Counted from the stretch's first letter, positions 31,713 through 44,055 are shown. The stretch is 64,000 bases of DNA from Codonopsis lanceolata (GCA_013146195.2 CM028377.1:168433824-168497823); one strand, 5' to 3'. The notes: generated from the sequence alone by a model not told the origin. A program made the numbers and translations.

Positions 31713-34655
31713 ATGGTACGCTTATCTCTACTCTACTGTAATTTTCTCGATACTCGCTCGCATTTCAAAATCATATTAAAATCTTTTGGAATTCAAACCG
31801 CCATTTTCGAACAAAGGATTCGCCATTGTTGTCCTTACATACTTGAATACTAACAAATGCTTTTGTTTATTCATTGTTCATTCTTATGAAAACTTCGTTA
31901 TGCATTTCTGAGTGTGGTTACTCTAAACATTCTAGGTTTCAAGTCTTTGCTTAAAAATTTCAATTATTTGATAAAACTTTGAAATTCCTACTTGTTTAGA
32001 TATCTAGATGAAAAGCCCTAAATTTTATTTTGTTTTTCTTTCGTGCAAGAACTTCAAAAACTAAGAGCGACAAGAGGAAAGACTTTTGACCCCGAGAAAG
32101 TCATTCCTCCCAAGGCAAATATAAATCTTCCAGATATCCATCCTATCCTCGCCACGACGCCATTGTCGCCTCGACCCCAAGCTATACATTCTGCATGTGT
32201 ATTGACCTTCCGCCAATCAACTCCATAGCCGCCTGTAAAAGCTTGTGAGGATATGGACGCCCCGGATTCTCGCCTCTTCCGCCTCAACGACAAAACTACA
32301 AGATGATCTTCCTCGCGTAAGAATTTTATCAACGAATGGAGCTCATGAGCTGCCGTGTTTCTTCGGGTGGATTCGAGGCCGTCCCCCATTGCCACCGCCA
32401 AATCTATTTCCACCATCATTGGCGTGCACTACGCTGGAGCCAAGCAACAACGGCCGAGGCTTTCTCGCAACAACGGCCGAGGCTTTACATGCCTGAAGCC
32501 ATGAGGGAGCCGACACACCCGAGCCACAAGGGAAAATGTCTCAAATCTGCTCCTCGACGCATCGCACTAGCCACCTTCTGACAAGGGGCTCCTTTTCAAG
32601 AGTGGAGCACATGATATGTTTATCGCCAACGATAATCCGACCAGATCAGATTTCTACAAATTCCGAACTGGGGCTCATCATCTTCGACGAGCCGAAGCAA
32701 TGGGTGGAGAAAGCTAAGAACAACCCCACTTGCAAGCGCCTTTTCGTCAGCTTATCAATGCCCCGTTGAGGGATGATGCACATCAACTCTTCTTTGAAAG
32801 AAGATGAGTTGTTTGCAGCTACGGACAAGCAACTCACCCTCGCTTTTTCAGAAGTACACCGAACAAGCGCCGCTACAAAAAGGTCCGCCGCAGTCTCTCT
32901 TGACAAAGTGGCCAAACCTACACCGATCTTGGTCACCCGCTTCAACATGGAAGCACATTTAGCCGAGCAGACCTCCAAAAAGGTCTCAAAAATATGACGA
33001 TCGGTGGCCACGCCTCCATCTTAAGGCCCAAGGCCGGCAGACCGAAGACGAGGCGGGTGCTATTGGCCAAAATAGCAGCCGGGCAAAGCCAAGAAGACAA
33101 GGCCGGAAGTGGCACCTCCAACCGAAGAGGAGCAGCCAAATGGATAAGGAAGGAGATGAAGGAAGGCCAAGAAGAAGGCACAAGGCCAAACTAGCCATTC
33201 CTCCCATCCATCCACCCAAGCCAAGCCATCCTCTCAACCACCCGCCCAACCCACCCAACAACCCTCCCCACCTCCCCGCCTCCACACTCCAAACCAAAAC
33301 GAAGGAGACTTCAAAACCTTTGAAGACCAGCCATCGGCAGCCCTCCAACCTCTACCGATGACGGCCGAAGTCTCCTATTCACCGCCGAGGAAGAAGAAAG
33401 GAGAGCTACCGAACCCCACCGCCACCAACCCACTATACCTCTACCGACGACAACCAACTACCGACGCACAACCAACTACCGACGCCCAAACCCTACTCAT
33501 CTATACCCGCCAACCCTTCAACTACCCCTTCACCACCTCCTCCCGAGGAGTCTATCCTCAGAGGAGCCTCAAATGAGGAGGAGCCAACCCCAACTCCTCC
33601 TCCCCTTCACCCTTTAACTACTCACCCGACCCATCCACACCTTCCTCACCACCCCAATCCCAACCAACTTCTTCCACCACACCACGCCTCTTAGATCCCG
33701 CTGGCCGCCAAGTTCCTCTTTGAACTTTCATCAAGAGCAGCGCATCTATTCACCTCTTCTCATCAACCTTTCTCAACTCTTCTCAACCTTCTCAACCTCC
33801 TCAACCTTCCCTTCAAAAACCCAACCTCTTCTACTCCCGCCCCTTCTTTCTCGGTTCTCTACCGAACCCATTTCCCAATCCTCCCACATCGCTGAAAATT
33901 CGACACCGATATGGAACCGGATTCCCACCAACTCCCCTCCTCCCTCCCCTATAACCCTATCCTCTTCCACCAAAACCATCCCCACCCAAGACTCATCTTC
34001 TTCCGTCTCCGTAACTCCCTCCCCAAACGCCTCTTCAGACTCGCCTCCGCCGACACCATTCACATTGGCCAAGCATCTATTTCCAATCACCATTAATGTT
34101 GAAATTTTGTCCCTGCTAGATGCCATCTACCACTGTTAGGCGAACTCACAAGATATCTACCGCAAGGCTGAAGTAAGCATGCCAAGGCCAAGGCCAACGA
34201 CCGACCGCCACTACTCTTCGACAATTTCAAGAGGATGTCTGACTCGTTTTGGACAGATGCGCACGACTTCACCGATGTCAAGATCAACGAGAAGCTCAAC
34301 GAGATGAAGGCGCCAGATCATAGGTTCCATTTTCTACGAGCTCTTCCACGCCATCACTCTCCATCTTAGCCACGGCCGTATTCTATTATGGAACTCAACA
34401 ACCTCGCCGAACTCGCCCATGACATAATGAATGCCAACCGGATCGTGATCCGCCATCACGGAGGAGAAACAAATGAGATCTATCAACGTATCGCCGATGG
34501 AAGAGAACGCCTGCTTCGTGAAGAACCGACTACCGCTCGCTCCACCGCACTCCAACCGATGCAGATGCCGAATACCAAAGAAGAATGGAAGAGCTAGAGC
34601 GAGAAAGAAGAGAAAGGAGGTCGCAGACAAAGGCAAAGGGAAAAGACCTTGGTAG
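31713..34655 (+). pseudogene. Sirevirus second ORF region (env-like position), broken
   Basis: An ATG at 31713 is followed directly by GTACGC, a possible donor, and CGTGCAAG near 32049 is a possible acceptor. Downstream, pieces in several frames read RATRGKTFDPEKVIPPKANI, CEDMDAPDSRLFRLNDKT, a Pro-rich tract (33140-33361 and beyond) and a basic C-terminus near 34640. Stops and shifts are numerous. I do not recognise a domain. The position between RNase H and PPT is that of the env-like ORF of Sireviruses, whose function is unproven. No membrane or fusion features are evident here. Confidence 0.6.
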
Positions 34656-35049
34656 CTTTTGTATCTTTTCTTCCCTTTCCTTTGTATTTATCTTATTTTT
34701 GAAAACTCGTCAAATGTAAACATCTTGTTTATGAATACAGATGATTACTTGCTTTTTCAAAAATTATATTGTTTAAATTCTTGTCGCTTTATTGTTTATC
34801 TATATGAGAATTTAAACATTTAGTTTAAATTGATTTAAACTGGCCGATCTATGTCTATTCTTTGACTCTCTTATTCTTGTATGCACTTAGATTAGTCCCT
34901 TGCATCCGAGGTGTTATTACGTTTAATAGAGGCATGTCTACCGACACGTAATATATATAAACTTCTCGGGCATGCTATTATCTATTAAATAGTTTGTTTT
35001 AAAAACCCTCATTTGTAGTAATGATGACCAGATATAAATAGGAGGAGAT
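34656..35049 (+). other. Sirevirus 3' UTR and polypurine tract
   Basis: Non-coding 3' region ending in ATAAATAGGAGGAGAT, the PPT, directly before the LTR start TGTTGATTC. Confidence 0.75.
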
Positions 35050-36266
35050 TGTTGATTCTTATGTTAAATTTATATCGGATCAAGACATTACATTAGTTTT
35101 ATACTTGATGGCTAATCGGCAGCGTGTCGATTAGCGTGGCAACCTGTGTATAGAACTTTGCCTTGTATAGTTTTTGTAGGACTCTTTTCGAGGTTCGGCG
35201 GAAGACCTTTCTGCTTCACACCTTTCAAGCTTAAGATCGGTAGAGACCTCGTGTCGGTGATGCGCCTCTACGTGTCCTCTTGACATAAAGCTAGGTTGGA
35301 TTAATTCAAACTTATTTCCATATATTATTTGAATTAATCCAAGTCATTCGACATGTCAAGCCGCAAGCAACTCTTCAAAAGCGGGGAAGACTTTTCGTCT
35401 GAGCGATGGCGATAAAAGCGGTATCCCCTACTTCGCTTCATCTCTCGAATCGACACCAAATCGCCCACCTTTTTGAAGATCTCGTAAATGATTATACGCT
35501 CGGATATCTGCGGAAGACGAAATTCCTTGATCGATGCCCCATGCATTTAATGCATTTATGAATAGAAGTTGAAGCCTTCGTCCTCTCCAACGGATTCTTT
35601 TGAAGTGCACACGCTTTAAATACGCCATTGAAGCTGGAACAATGAACATGTAATCAATCGAACACTTAAAGAATTGCTCACGAATCTATACAACTCCAAG
35701 TCTTTCGCAGTGCATTCAATAGATCCTCAACAGATCTAGAAGTCCTCGTCAACAACAAGAAGTCGCTTCTTCAACATTTATTGTTTTATTCTTCTTGTTG
35801 TTTACTTCCATTAACTATATACACGCAATTAAATATCTTGTATTCTGAGATATTTAATTCCATAGACCCAAACACAAGTCAATATTTTGTACACGATCCA
35901 TTAGGGATATTCTTTGTAATTGATCTAAGTGGAAAACATAGTGCACAATTTAAATCCAAGGTTGATTCGCCTTGGTGGTGGAGCACTATTTACGTGTGAA
36001 CCATCTCAAAATTACTTGATTACTTGCGCATAGTTTCCTTGTTCATTATATCCATTTCATTGAGTAACTTAAGTAATACGTAAAAGGTCTGGTCTACCTG
36101 TAGTCCTTATCGGCGGACACTGGAACAATTTTCTTGAAGGTCTTCCGCTACTTGAAACTCTTCATAAACTTCAAGTAACTTTCAAGGAACTTACTTAAAA
36201 GTTTTAAAGTGTTAATAAGCTATTCAACCCCCTTCTAGCTTATTATTGTGCTCATTGGGACCCACA
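35050..36266 (+). repeat. Sirevirus 3' LTR
   Basis: Starts TGTTGATTCTTATG right after the PPT and ends shortly after TTCAACCCCCTTCTAGC. The exact CA terminus is uncertain (36254 or 36266 fit). The open frames on the minus strand at 35334-35649 have no family features. Confidence 0.75.
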
Positions 36267-36379
36267 AAATTGATCAAACACTTCATGTTCATTATTATTC
36301 ACCCCAAAGCTCACTGTGTTAGCATAATCTTAGCTATTACAAGTCATTGGGATAAGAGAGCATTTTATGTCATACATAG

Positions 36380-36997
36380 AATAATTGGTCACAAATGGTA
36401 TTTTTCTTACAACACACCATATGGTGGGCAAAGTATTTTTCTTATAGTGTTTGTTTGGATTAGAAAACGATATCAAATACAAAAATAATTGGTCACAAAT
36501 GGTATTTGGGAGGGCATCAACCGTGCCAAATACTACGTGGGGAGGCCAAACACAACAGTCCCAAATAGTATTTGGGACGGCAAAAAAACCGTGCCAAAAA
36601 CTTTTTGGGAGGGCAACTAAACCGTCCCTAATACTATTTGGGAAGGCAACCAAAACCGTGCCAATTACTATTTGGGAGGGCAACCCAACTGTGCCAAAAA
36701 ACTATTTGGGACGGAATCAAAACCGTGCCTAATTCCACTATTTGGGAGGGCAGATAAACCGTCCCAAATGCAAGTATTTGGCACGGTTCAACAAAAACCG
36801 TCCCAAATGCACGCTAACTGGCACCACCCTATCAAACTGTCCTTTTTGCCGTCCCAAATAGTATTTGGGACGGTTTTGAGCCGAGACAAATGTATTTGGC
36901 ACCCAAGTATTTAGGAAGGAGCCAAAACCTTGCCAAATACTATTTGGGACGGTTTTGGCAGTATTTGGCACGGTTTTTGGCCGTCCCAAATACCCCT
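36380..36997. repeat. CACTA-like palindromic repeat array
   Basis: Many alternating copies of TATTTGGGACGG / CCGTCCCAAATA over about 500 bp, forming self-complementary units such as CCGTCCCAAATAGTATTTGG (36850-36880). At 36439-36454 the sequence ATTTTTCTTATAGTG reads CACTATAAGAAAAAT on the other strand, like a CACTA terminus. A 24-bp motif starting AATAATTGGTCACAAATGG is repeated near 36382 and 36485. En/Spm elements carry such subterminal repeats; the second terminus was not found. Confidence 0.55.
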
Positions 36998-37009
36998 AAG
37001 TTATCAAGG

Positions 37010-37202
37010 TTGTGGGAGGTGGAGAGATGCCTTTGGATCATATCAGTAGGTGTATTTTTTTTTAGGATGAAAGATGAGCAAGATGATTTTCGAAAAAAAC
37101 TTGAGGTCTACTTTTGAAAGACTAGAAGAATCAATGAAAGACTAGAATCACAAACAACAACGTTGTGACACCCAAGACATCTCTCCACCTCCCACAACCT
37201 TT
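37010..37202. mobile_element. Small inverted-repeat element with 12-bp direct repeats
   Basis: Arms TTGTGGGAGGTGGAGAGATG (37010-37029) and its exact reverse complement (37178-37197) enclose about 150 bp. AAGTTATCAAGG is repeated exactly at 36998-37009 and 37203-37214. Including overlap, the arms pair over 24 bp (37006-37029 with 37178-37201). It could be a foldback MITE or a partial inverted duplication. Confidence 0.6.
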
Positions 37203-37214
37203 AAGTTATCAAGG

Positions 37215-38596
37215 CTGAATCTTCCTTTTGTGTCACTGTACACTGAATTGTCCTTCATTTATCATGCCTATATATTTTGGTTGTAATGTTAACCAAGTCT
37301 ATCTTGGGCAGTCAATCTATATCTCAATTATCAACTCTTACAACTTTGAGGTATCACTCTCTCCCCCGCCCCTGCCCCCGTCCCCGCCCCCATCCTCATC
37401 CCATCCTCTCTTTAGGAAATTAAGGTTGGATGTTTTTCAAAAGATGAACATGATGTTTTTTGAATGTTTTTCTTTTCTGTAATAGGTTGGTAACTGATGA
37501 TCTCAGGCAAGCGGGAGGTAGCTTTGGAATATTCGCAATGAACCACAATGGAGATTAGTACTCTACCAAAAAAAAGTGATAGTAGCTTCCAAATGGTTGA
37601 AATATTGATTACAATCTTGCTATGCAAGTGACATTGAAGGGAATATTTTTTTAGCATAGTCAGTTGGTAAAACTTGTTTTAGCATATTCAGTTGGATTGG
37701 GGTTACACAAGCTCGGATTGTTTTTTGTCTTCATTTTAAAATTAGAATCACCAGCAGAGATATTGGAATGCTCTAATAGCTACTGTTTGATTCAGATTAT
37801 ACATAGTGAAATGAGGACATGGGTCCCTCCTCTTCCTCTTTCGATGCTCTTTTACTTATATTTCTTCATCTGTAATTGTTACATGTGTTTTTGCTTCCCC
37901 CTCTCTCAATAGACAATAGCTGCTGTTTATATTTGCCCTGCGAAACAGGTTTACGAGCCAAGTTGTCTAGATTCCAAGACAAAGTGCAAATCTTTTTGGT
38001 ATTAGTTTGTTCTTAATTAGAATCATTTCTAGTAAGGTATGTGTTTGTGTGAGTGCTGTGTGTTTTTGTGTGTACTGTATGTTTTTATATGCGTATTGTG
38101 TGTGTACTGTGTATACTGTGTGTGTTTGTATGTGTAATGTGTGAGTACAGTACGTGTGTTTGTGTTTTTGAAAAAATATATAATATTGTTTACTGGGTGT
38201 TATCCGGATAATAACAATTTATTAATGGATAAGATTATATAATATCCAATAGCACCTGTTAAGCTTAATGAGTGTTATTGGATAATATCCAAAACTATCC
38301 ATTAACCATATTGAGTAGATAATAGTTTTATTCAAATTAACCGGTAACACACAATTGTCACCCCTACTTGTGGATAGGAAAACATATTACTCATATTTAA
38401 GCTTTTGAAGCATTATTATTAAGAGTTAGGCTAATCACACCTCAATTTCTTATCTCTACATCTCATGTACTACATTGTACAACGTATGGTACATTATTCT
38501 CAATGTAGTACATATGGTGTAGAGATATGAAATTGGGGGTGTGGTTAGCCCCACTCTATTATTAAACTAACATGTTACGTGATGTACAAAAAATTA
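37215..38596. other. Intergenic; possible exon fragment and TG-rich tract
   Basis: At 37482-37560 a pyrimidine/AG acceptor (TCTGTAATAG) precedes an open 24-codon stretch LVTDDLRQAGGSFGIFAMNH with an early stop, perhaps a terminal exon; not recognised. 38038-38165 is a TG-rich low-complexity tract. Nothing else supported. Confidence 0.3.
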
Positions 38597-39184
38597 GGGT
38601 TAATTGCATAAAAAACTGTGACCTGTTTTTATTTTTTTTCGTTTTGAACCATGTGTTGTTTTTTTCTGCATGTAAAACACTAAAACCTCAACCTAACTTC
38701 TTCTTTTTTCTAATTAAAACTTTTTCGTCAAAAACTGATTAGTTTTTGTAACGAGAAGATGACTGGACATCCCAGTAGCAGCTTACGTGGACTGGGCGGG
38801 AGAGCTCATGTCCATGTCATTCTTCCCACCAAAAACAATTTTGTTATAAACTTTGTCTTATTTTGAAATTTTAAAAAACAGCCCAATCTTTGACCAGATT
38901 TTCACAAATTTGAATATAATACAAACCTCATACAATTGTTAAAATTATAAAATGAACAGTGATTGTTTTTAGCGGGAAGAATGATGGGGACATGAGCTTT
39001 TCTGTCTAGTCCACGTAGGCTACCATTGGGATATCCGGTCACTTTCCCGTTACAAAAACTAATTAGTTTTTTATGAAATATTTTAATTGAAAAAAAAGGT
39101 TGAGATTTTACAATGCAGAAATAAACATCACACAGTACAGAACGAAAAAACAAAAAAATATCATATTTTTTTATGCAATTAACC
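38597..39184. mobile_element. Foldback MITE with long inverted arms
   Basis: Ends GGGTTAATTGCATAAAAAA and, on the other strand, GGTTAATTGCATAAAAAAA. The arms pair over roughly 250 bp (38597-38850 against 38950-39184), including GTTTTTGTAACG / CGTTACAAAAAC and CTCATGTCC / GGACATGAG. No ORF of interest. Superfamily uncertain; long arms suggest Mutator-type, but no clean target duplication is visible. Confidence 0.7.
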
Positions 39185-40735
39185 AAAAAAAAGAAAAAAG
39201 AAGGGTACCAGTAACAAATTTCACTTTAAAAACTACTCTCTCTGTCTCTAAATAATCGTTCTAGTTGACCTAATGTACAGTTTAAGAAAAAACAATTGAC
39301 TTGGTTATTTATATTGGTTTAATGTGTAGTTTCCTTTAAAGCCTGTGTGTATGTGGCTCATAATTAAAGTAGAGTGAAAAAATAAGGATAAAGTGGTAAA
39401 AATAATGTTCTAAAAAAGTAAGTTTCAAAATGAACAATTATTTTAGAACTGACCAAAAAAAGAAAGAAAATATAATTTTGGGATGGATTTTAATTTTCTG
39501 TTATTGGTTCTGGAAGTAGATATTTTTCATGTGAGATGATGGGACGCATCGGTGTTAGTCAGAAGTTGGCAGACATTGGCCGCTGTCGGCCAGAATGAGA
39601 AAAAATCTCAAGAAGCACGTGACCGAATTACCTCCAATGGAAAAACACACGTGTTTTTTCTCCAAAACGAACGTCATTATCGGGTCACGACTCCGAAACA
39701 AACAATCAACAACTATATAGTCCGCCTTAAAACATGTTTCTTTTAACTTTTCCAGTTAGCTTTTTCTGCACGAAAATGCCTAGTTGACCAACTCGGTCTC
39801 TTAAACAATTTAAAAACGTGATCAATCAAGCCAACAGGAAGATGAATATGGGCCCAATGGTTTAGTTAGTGACCTATACTTAAAAGCTTCCATATCACAT
39901 AATACAGCAACCGAATTTTTTTAAATGTTTTTTTTTGTTTCCCAAAATATCTCGAGAACCCAACACCAAACTTAATTATTCAAAATCGAGACTTTTGACT
40001 AAACTAGGACAATTTTTTATCAGCTAACTTACGCTTGCGATTCTTTTAGCTTATTGCACTATAATAACAATTAATTTACTTGCACAACAATTTACAACAC
40101 TTATGCCAAACACTAGCAGAACCAATTAAGTCAATTTAGGATAATGTAACCTAATCGAAAACCTGGGGTTTGGTACAAGTTCCTTTACTTTTCAATTTCA
40201 TTAAGGTTTTGTTTCACATAATATTGAGCCAAACCAGAATGGCAAATTTCGTTAGTAAGAGATTCACGAATTAAGTTAGTTAATTTGATGGGAAACTTGA
40301 TTAAGTGTTAATTGGTAATTCTTTCAAGACTATTTCAATGAGGATGGGGGAGGGATATTTCATTTCATTATTTGTTTTTTTTAATGGGTAAATCTCTTAT
40401 AAAACCGTTTTACGGATCTTGATTCGTAAGACGGAGTTCGACTCTCTCACATCCCAACCCACCAACATACAATTGGTGGCAGTGGCGAACGGATAGATTT
40501 CTCAAGTGGTGGCAACTTGGTAGAAGTGGGTGCAAATTGCAAAATTTACAGAGTATTATATTTTGTTAAAAAAACTTCTTAAAAAAAAAAAAAACCAAAT
40601 GGGGGCAACTGCCCCCAAACCCCTAAGGTTGTGTCCTTCACTGGTTGGTGGGGTAAAGAGAACATGCCTTACAAAAAATATCCGTAAGACTGTTTTACCT
40701 AAATTTTTACCATTTTTAATTGATGTGCTCCTTAT
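39185..40735. other. Intergenic; MITE-like and TE-like scraps
   Basis: 39228-39465 starts CTACTCTCTCTGTCTCTAAA, resembling the Stowaway-like family ends. At 40480-40640 a GGTGGC..GGGGGCAACTGCCCCC stretch resembles a common degraded plant transposon end. No gene. Confidence 0.4.
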
Positions 40736-40941
40736 TAGGGGTGGCAATTCGTGCTATCGTATCGTGTTCGTACCTCATTATCGTGTTTTCATGTTATTTA
40801 TTTTATTTGATCATAAATATAACAATAAATATTATTTTGAATATATTAACAATTTCGTGTCTTTCGTGTCGTGTTTCGTGTTGTATCGTGTTGTCTTTGG
40901 ACTTATCGTGTCATTTAATCATAATATCTCATTACCACCTA
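40736..40941. mobile_element. hAT-like deletion derivative
   Basis: 206 bp from TAGGGGTGGCAATTCGTG to TCATTACCACCTA, whose reverse complement begins TAGGTGGTAATGA. The interior is rich in TCGTGT(C/T)GTGT repeats. Flanking 8-mers (CTCCTTAT, CTCATATG) match poorly, so the call rests on the ends. Confidence 0.55.
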
Positions 40942-41752
40942 CTCATATGTGTTATTATCTTTAAAGAGTTAATTTTTATTTTAAAACTATGTCGTTGTGT
41001 GTTTGACTATTTTCATACTTGATTATTTTTTCATTTAAAATAATAAGGGAGTTCATTGTAACTTTATTTTCTTCTTCCTCGAGTCATACACCTCCCTTTT
41101 GTCCCACCTCCATTTTCTTTTCCTCTCTTATATTCTCTTTCCTCACTCCTCCAATTCTATATATTTTTGTCGAGCCATGCATATATGTTTAAGAGCATAA
41201 TTATGAGAAGGAAAGGTAAGAAGATTGGGGAGGAGAGTTGTGATAATTTTCTGCATATCTTATTCATCAGTCCTAAGACTATTTATAGTTTCAATCATTA
41301 CTAAGAAACAAAGACAACTTTCAGTAGGTAAATTACTGACCATGATACACATGATCTCTATTGCTCCAGTAACACATAATGCCTAACATAAGTACCTACT
41401 GAAGTAATTACATGCTAATTAAAGACATAACCTCCCAGTTGTAACTGTATCAATATGCTTACAAAAACATATCAAAGTCCACTTAATATTACCATAACAA
41501 GAGGCACACAATTTTGAGTTAGTGTATGGTTTATTAGATATACAATTATTTTAATATATATTCATCGAATAAAATAACCATGACAAATATATGTGCTTTT
41601 ACTTTAATTCACGTAGAGTGATTGTCAAGATTTGTAAAAGAAGAAGGTTTTAGGAATGAAGGTTGCCAGATCACCACCATTGACGGTGGTGGCCGGAGGT
41701 GAGAGAGAAGAGAGAGTTCACAGAATAAGGAGAAGGAGAGAGTTCACATAAT
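40942..41752. other. Intergenic
   Basis: No gene recognised. 41210-41460 has some LTR-like features (short AT-rich, TATTTATAG) without matching partner. GAGAGAGTTCACA is repeated near 41711 and 41738. Confidence 0.35.
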
Positions 41753-42139
41753 TAGGGGCCGCAAATCGGTCGTGCTGGGCTGTTATCGGGCCGGCACAAT
41801 AACAACACGACACGATAAGCGCGAACACGAACACGATACGATAAGCTTATCGTGCCTAATATTAAAACCCGAATACGATACGATAAAAATACGAAAACCA
41901 CGACACGATAGGTATGATAAGCAAAAAAACACGATTTATTTAGTTAGGCCAGTTAAGTCCAATAAACATTATAAAATATATAATTTTGATTTTTTAATAC
42001 ATATTTTGAAAATTTATCAATATAAATAGTCAAGTAGCTTAAAAGTCATAAATTTTCAAATGATAAAACTATGAAATAATTATGAAAATAGTTTGAAAGA
42101 AGTGAATAACCCTTAGTAAATTTTTAAAAATATATTTTT

Positions 42140-42203
<64 letters not shown>

Positions 42204-42363
42204 TTATCGTGCCTTACCGTGTTTATCAAGTCAGCCCGATAACAACTCATTCTTATCATGCCTTATCGTGTTGGACCCGAACCCGATAAGCCCCAGCCTT
42301 CCCTATAATTTTGTGCAGTGTTCGTGTCGGTCAATCGTGTCGTGCCTCAAATTACCACTCATA
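41753..42363. mobile_element. hAT-like element with 8-bp target duplication
   Basis: 611 bp from TAGGGGCCGCAAATCGG to ATTACCACTCATA (other strand TATGAGTGGTAATTTGAG). Flanks CACATAAT (41745-41752) and CACAGAAT (42364-42371) match 7 of 8. Both halves carry CACGATA / TATCGTG repeats. A (TA)n tract sits at 42143-42200. Same broad family as 40736-40941. Confidence 0.7.
42143..42200. repeat. (TA)n microsatellite
   Basis: TA dinucleotide tract of about 58 bp within the hAT-like element. Confidence 0.95.
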
Positions 42364-43679
42364 CACAGAATAGGCTAAAAGACCCAATTGGGCTTACAAT
42401 GTAATTGGGCCTCATGGACCATGTCTATCTTTAAGAGTGATCTAAGTATGACATTTTCTTTTGTCTATATTTATGAAATTTATTAACATTTGATAAATTT
42501 ACTTGTTTTGCATTAATTCATGTTAAGTAATTTATTATATGTAAACAAAAAATTTACTTGTTTTATCTTAATTCATGTTTAGTGATTCATTAGATAATAA
42601 ACACTTATCTATGAATATATATGATTTATATTCATTATGACTAAAAGTTACTTTCTCCATTTTGACAAAGAGTCTACCATATACTTTTAAAATATTTCAT
42701 TTTAAGAGTTAGTTTAAATAAAATTATGTTTATTATCTTGATATCATTTAAACTTTATCTTCAGATTTGTTATTAATATTAATTATATTTAAATATTTTT
42801 GTAATTATAATAAACTTTAATATTAGTTATATTTCTTTTCATAATTATTAAAATTTTCAAATATGGAGTATGTGGATGGAATGAAATAAATATAATTTAA
42901 AGTCACTTTTTCCTTATCCCAATCATAATTTCAAAATGCTCATCCTTAATTGTCTTAGCTAATACATGTGTTGCCACTTGAATAATAGAAAAATGAAACA
43001 ATATTAAGGAGATTTGTTATTCTTGTTGGGATAACATAACTCCACCGCTTTCGTAGCCTAACTATAGTCTATGATTGCCATCTATATATAGCCTAACTAG
43101 ACTATATGATTGCTATACTTTATACAGTAAACTAAACATATTTTTTTAGAATTTAAATTAGTGAATCCACATGTGTTACTTACGATATTGTTGAAGTAAG
43201 ATTTTCTTTTTCGCCCTAGAGGTGTCAAATCGAACATTTATATTGACAGCTTCACAGATGATTGGCATTTTTCAGTAATTTGGCGTGCTTATTTGCTTTA
43301 TTTAAATTGGGATAAGATCAAAAGTTCAGATTTACTATTTAAAAAATGCAAAAAATTAGTAGTACAATAATTGATACTCGATTATGTTCAAAGCAAAAAT
43401 CGGTGCGAAGTTCATTGTTACACGAGGATAGTCTATCTATACAAAATAATATCCCCATTTTCTTGTAATTTCCTATTGGTTGGAATCCAATTCAAAATGA
43501 ATTTGGTTGGTGCACCGATAAGATAAGGTAAACTATAGGTCTACCGTGCACGCAAGATTATGTTACAAATTTTAATTCGTAAAATAATGTTTTATTTTCT
43601 TACAATTAAATTTATCGACATATACACGATGAGTTGGGTTAGAAAAATATGTTTTAAAGAAATTACCCGTAAAGTATTA
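42364..43679. other. AT-rich intergenic DNA
   Basis: TTCATGTT(A/T)AGT(A/G)ATT is repeated near 42529 and 42576. 42650-42875 (TTTCTCCATTTTGACAAAGA to AATATGGAGTATG) looks like a decayed Stowaway-like MITE. No gene. Confidence 0.45.
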
Positions 43680-43856
43680 CTCCATCCGTTCCGAACAAAT
43701 AATTCATTATTCATTTTGAGATCTTTCACTTAAAAAGTCTACTTTAAAAAATTAAGGCATAAAAACGTTATTTTTATTACTCATAAACTACTAAAAGTGT
43801 CATTTTCTTAAAAAAATTGATTTTCAAACAGGACTATTTACCCGAAATAGAGGGAG
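43680..43856. mobile_element. Stowaway-like MITE, copy 1
   Basis: About 177 bp between TA dinucleotides, with ends CTCCATCCGTTCCGAACAAA and (other strand) CTCCCTCTATTTCGGGTAAA. Interior AAAAATTAAGGCATA and CTACTAAAAGTGTCA match 56493-56675. TA flanks and CTCC ends fit Stowaway/Tc1-mariner. Confidence 0.72.
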
Positions 43857-43936
43857 TATTTCCTCAATATGCTAGAGCAGCAGGTTGCAAGAAGCTATTT
43901 ATGAAATTTGGTCATCGTTGGACACCAATTTTTATT

Positions 43937-44055
43937 GGCTTAAATCATAATTTGGTCACACTACTTTCCAACTTTTTGTAATATGATCACTCTACTAAAT
44001 TTTTTTTTCTTTATATTTCATCATTGTACTTCACCAAGTATAACAAGTTAATCAC
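43937..44055 (+). repeat. MULE left TIR
   Basis: Inverted match to 50102-50219 with few differences. It serves as the likely promoter region of the GRF gene, by analogy with MuDR where each TIR drives one gene. Confidence 0.9.

Larger units (their letters stand above)
30135..36266 (+). mobile_element. Sirevirus-like copia element, 3' half
   Basis: Order on the plus strand: RT/RNase H (30135-31365), a long second coding region (about 31713-34655), PPT (AGGAGGAGAT, 35040-35049) and a 1.2-kb 3' LTR. A long region between pol and the 3' LTR (the env-like ORF position) and long LTRs are typical of Sireviruses. The 5' half is missing in or beyond the gap. Confidence 0.8.

Noticed and set aside
32986..34636. 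Several 70-140-aa ORFs on both strands with Pro/Ser-rich sequence
   Set aside because: Frame fragments of the decayed Sirevirus second ORF or their antisense shadows; no independent gene supported.
36330..36989. Overlapping ORFs on both strands
   Set aside because: Produced by the CCGTCCCAAATA palindromic repeats, giving repetitive VPN/LFG-type peptides.
41210..41640. Possible LTR
   Set aside because: LTR-like composition, but no TG..CA ends, PBS, PPT or partner copy could be found.
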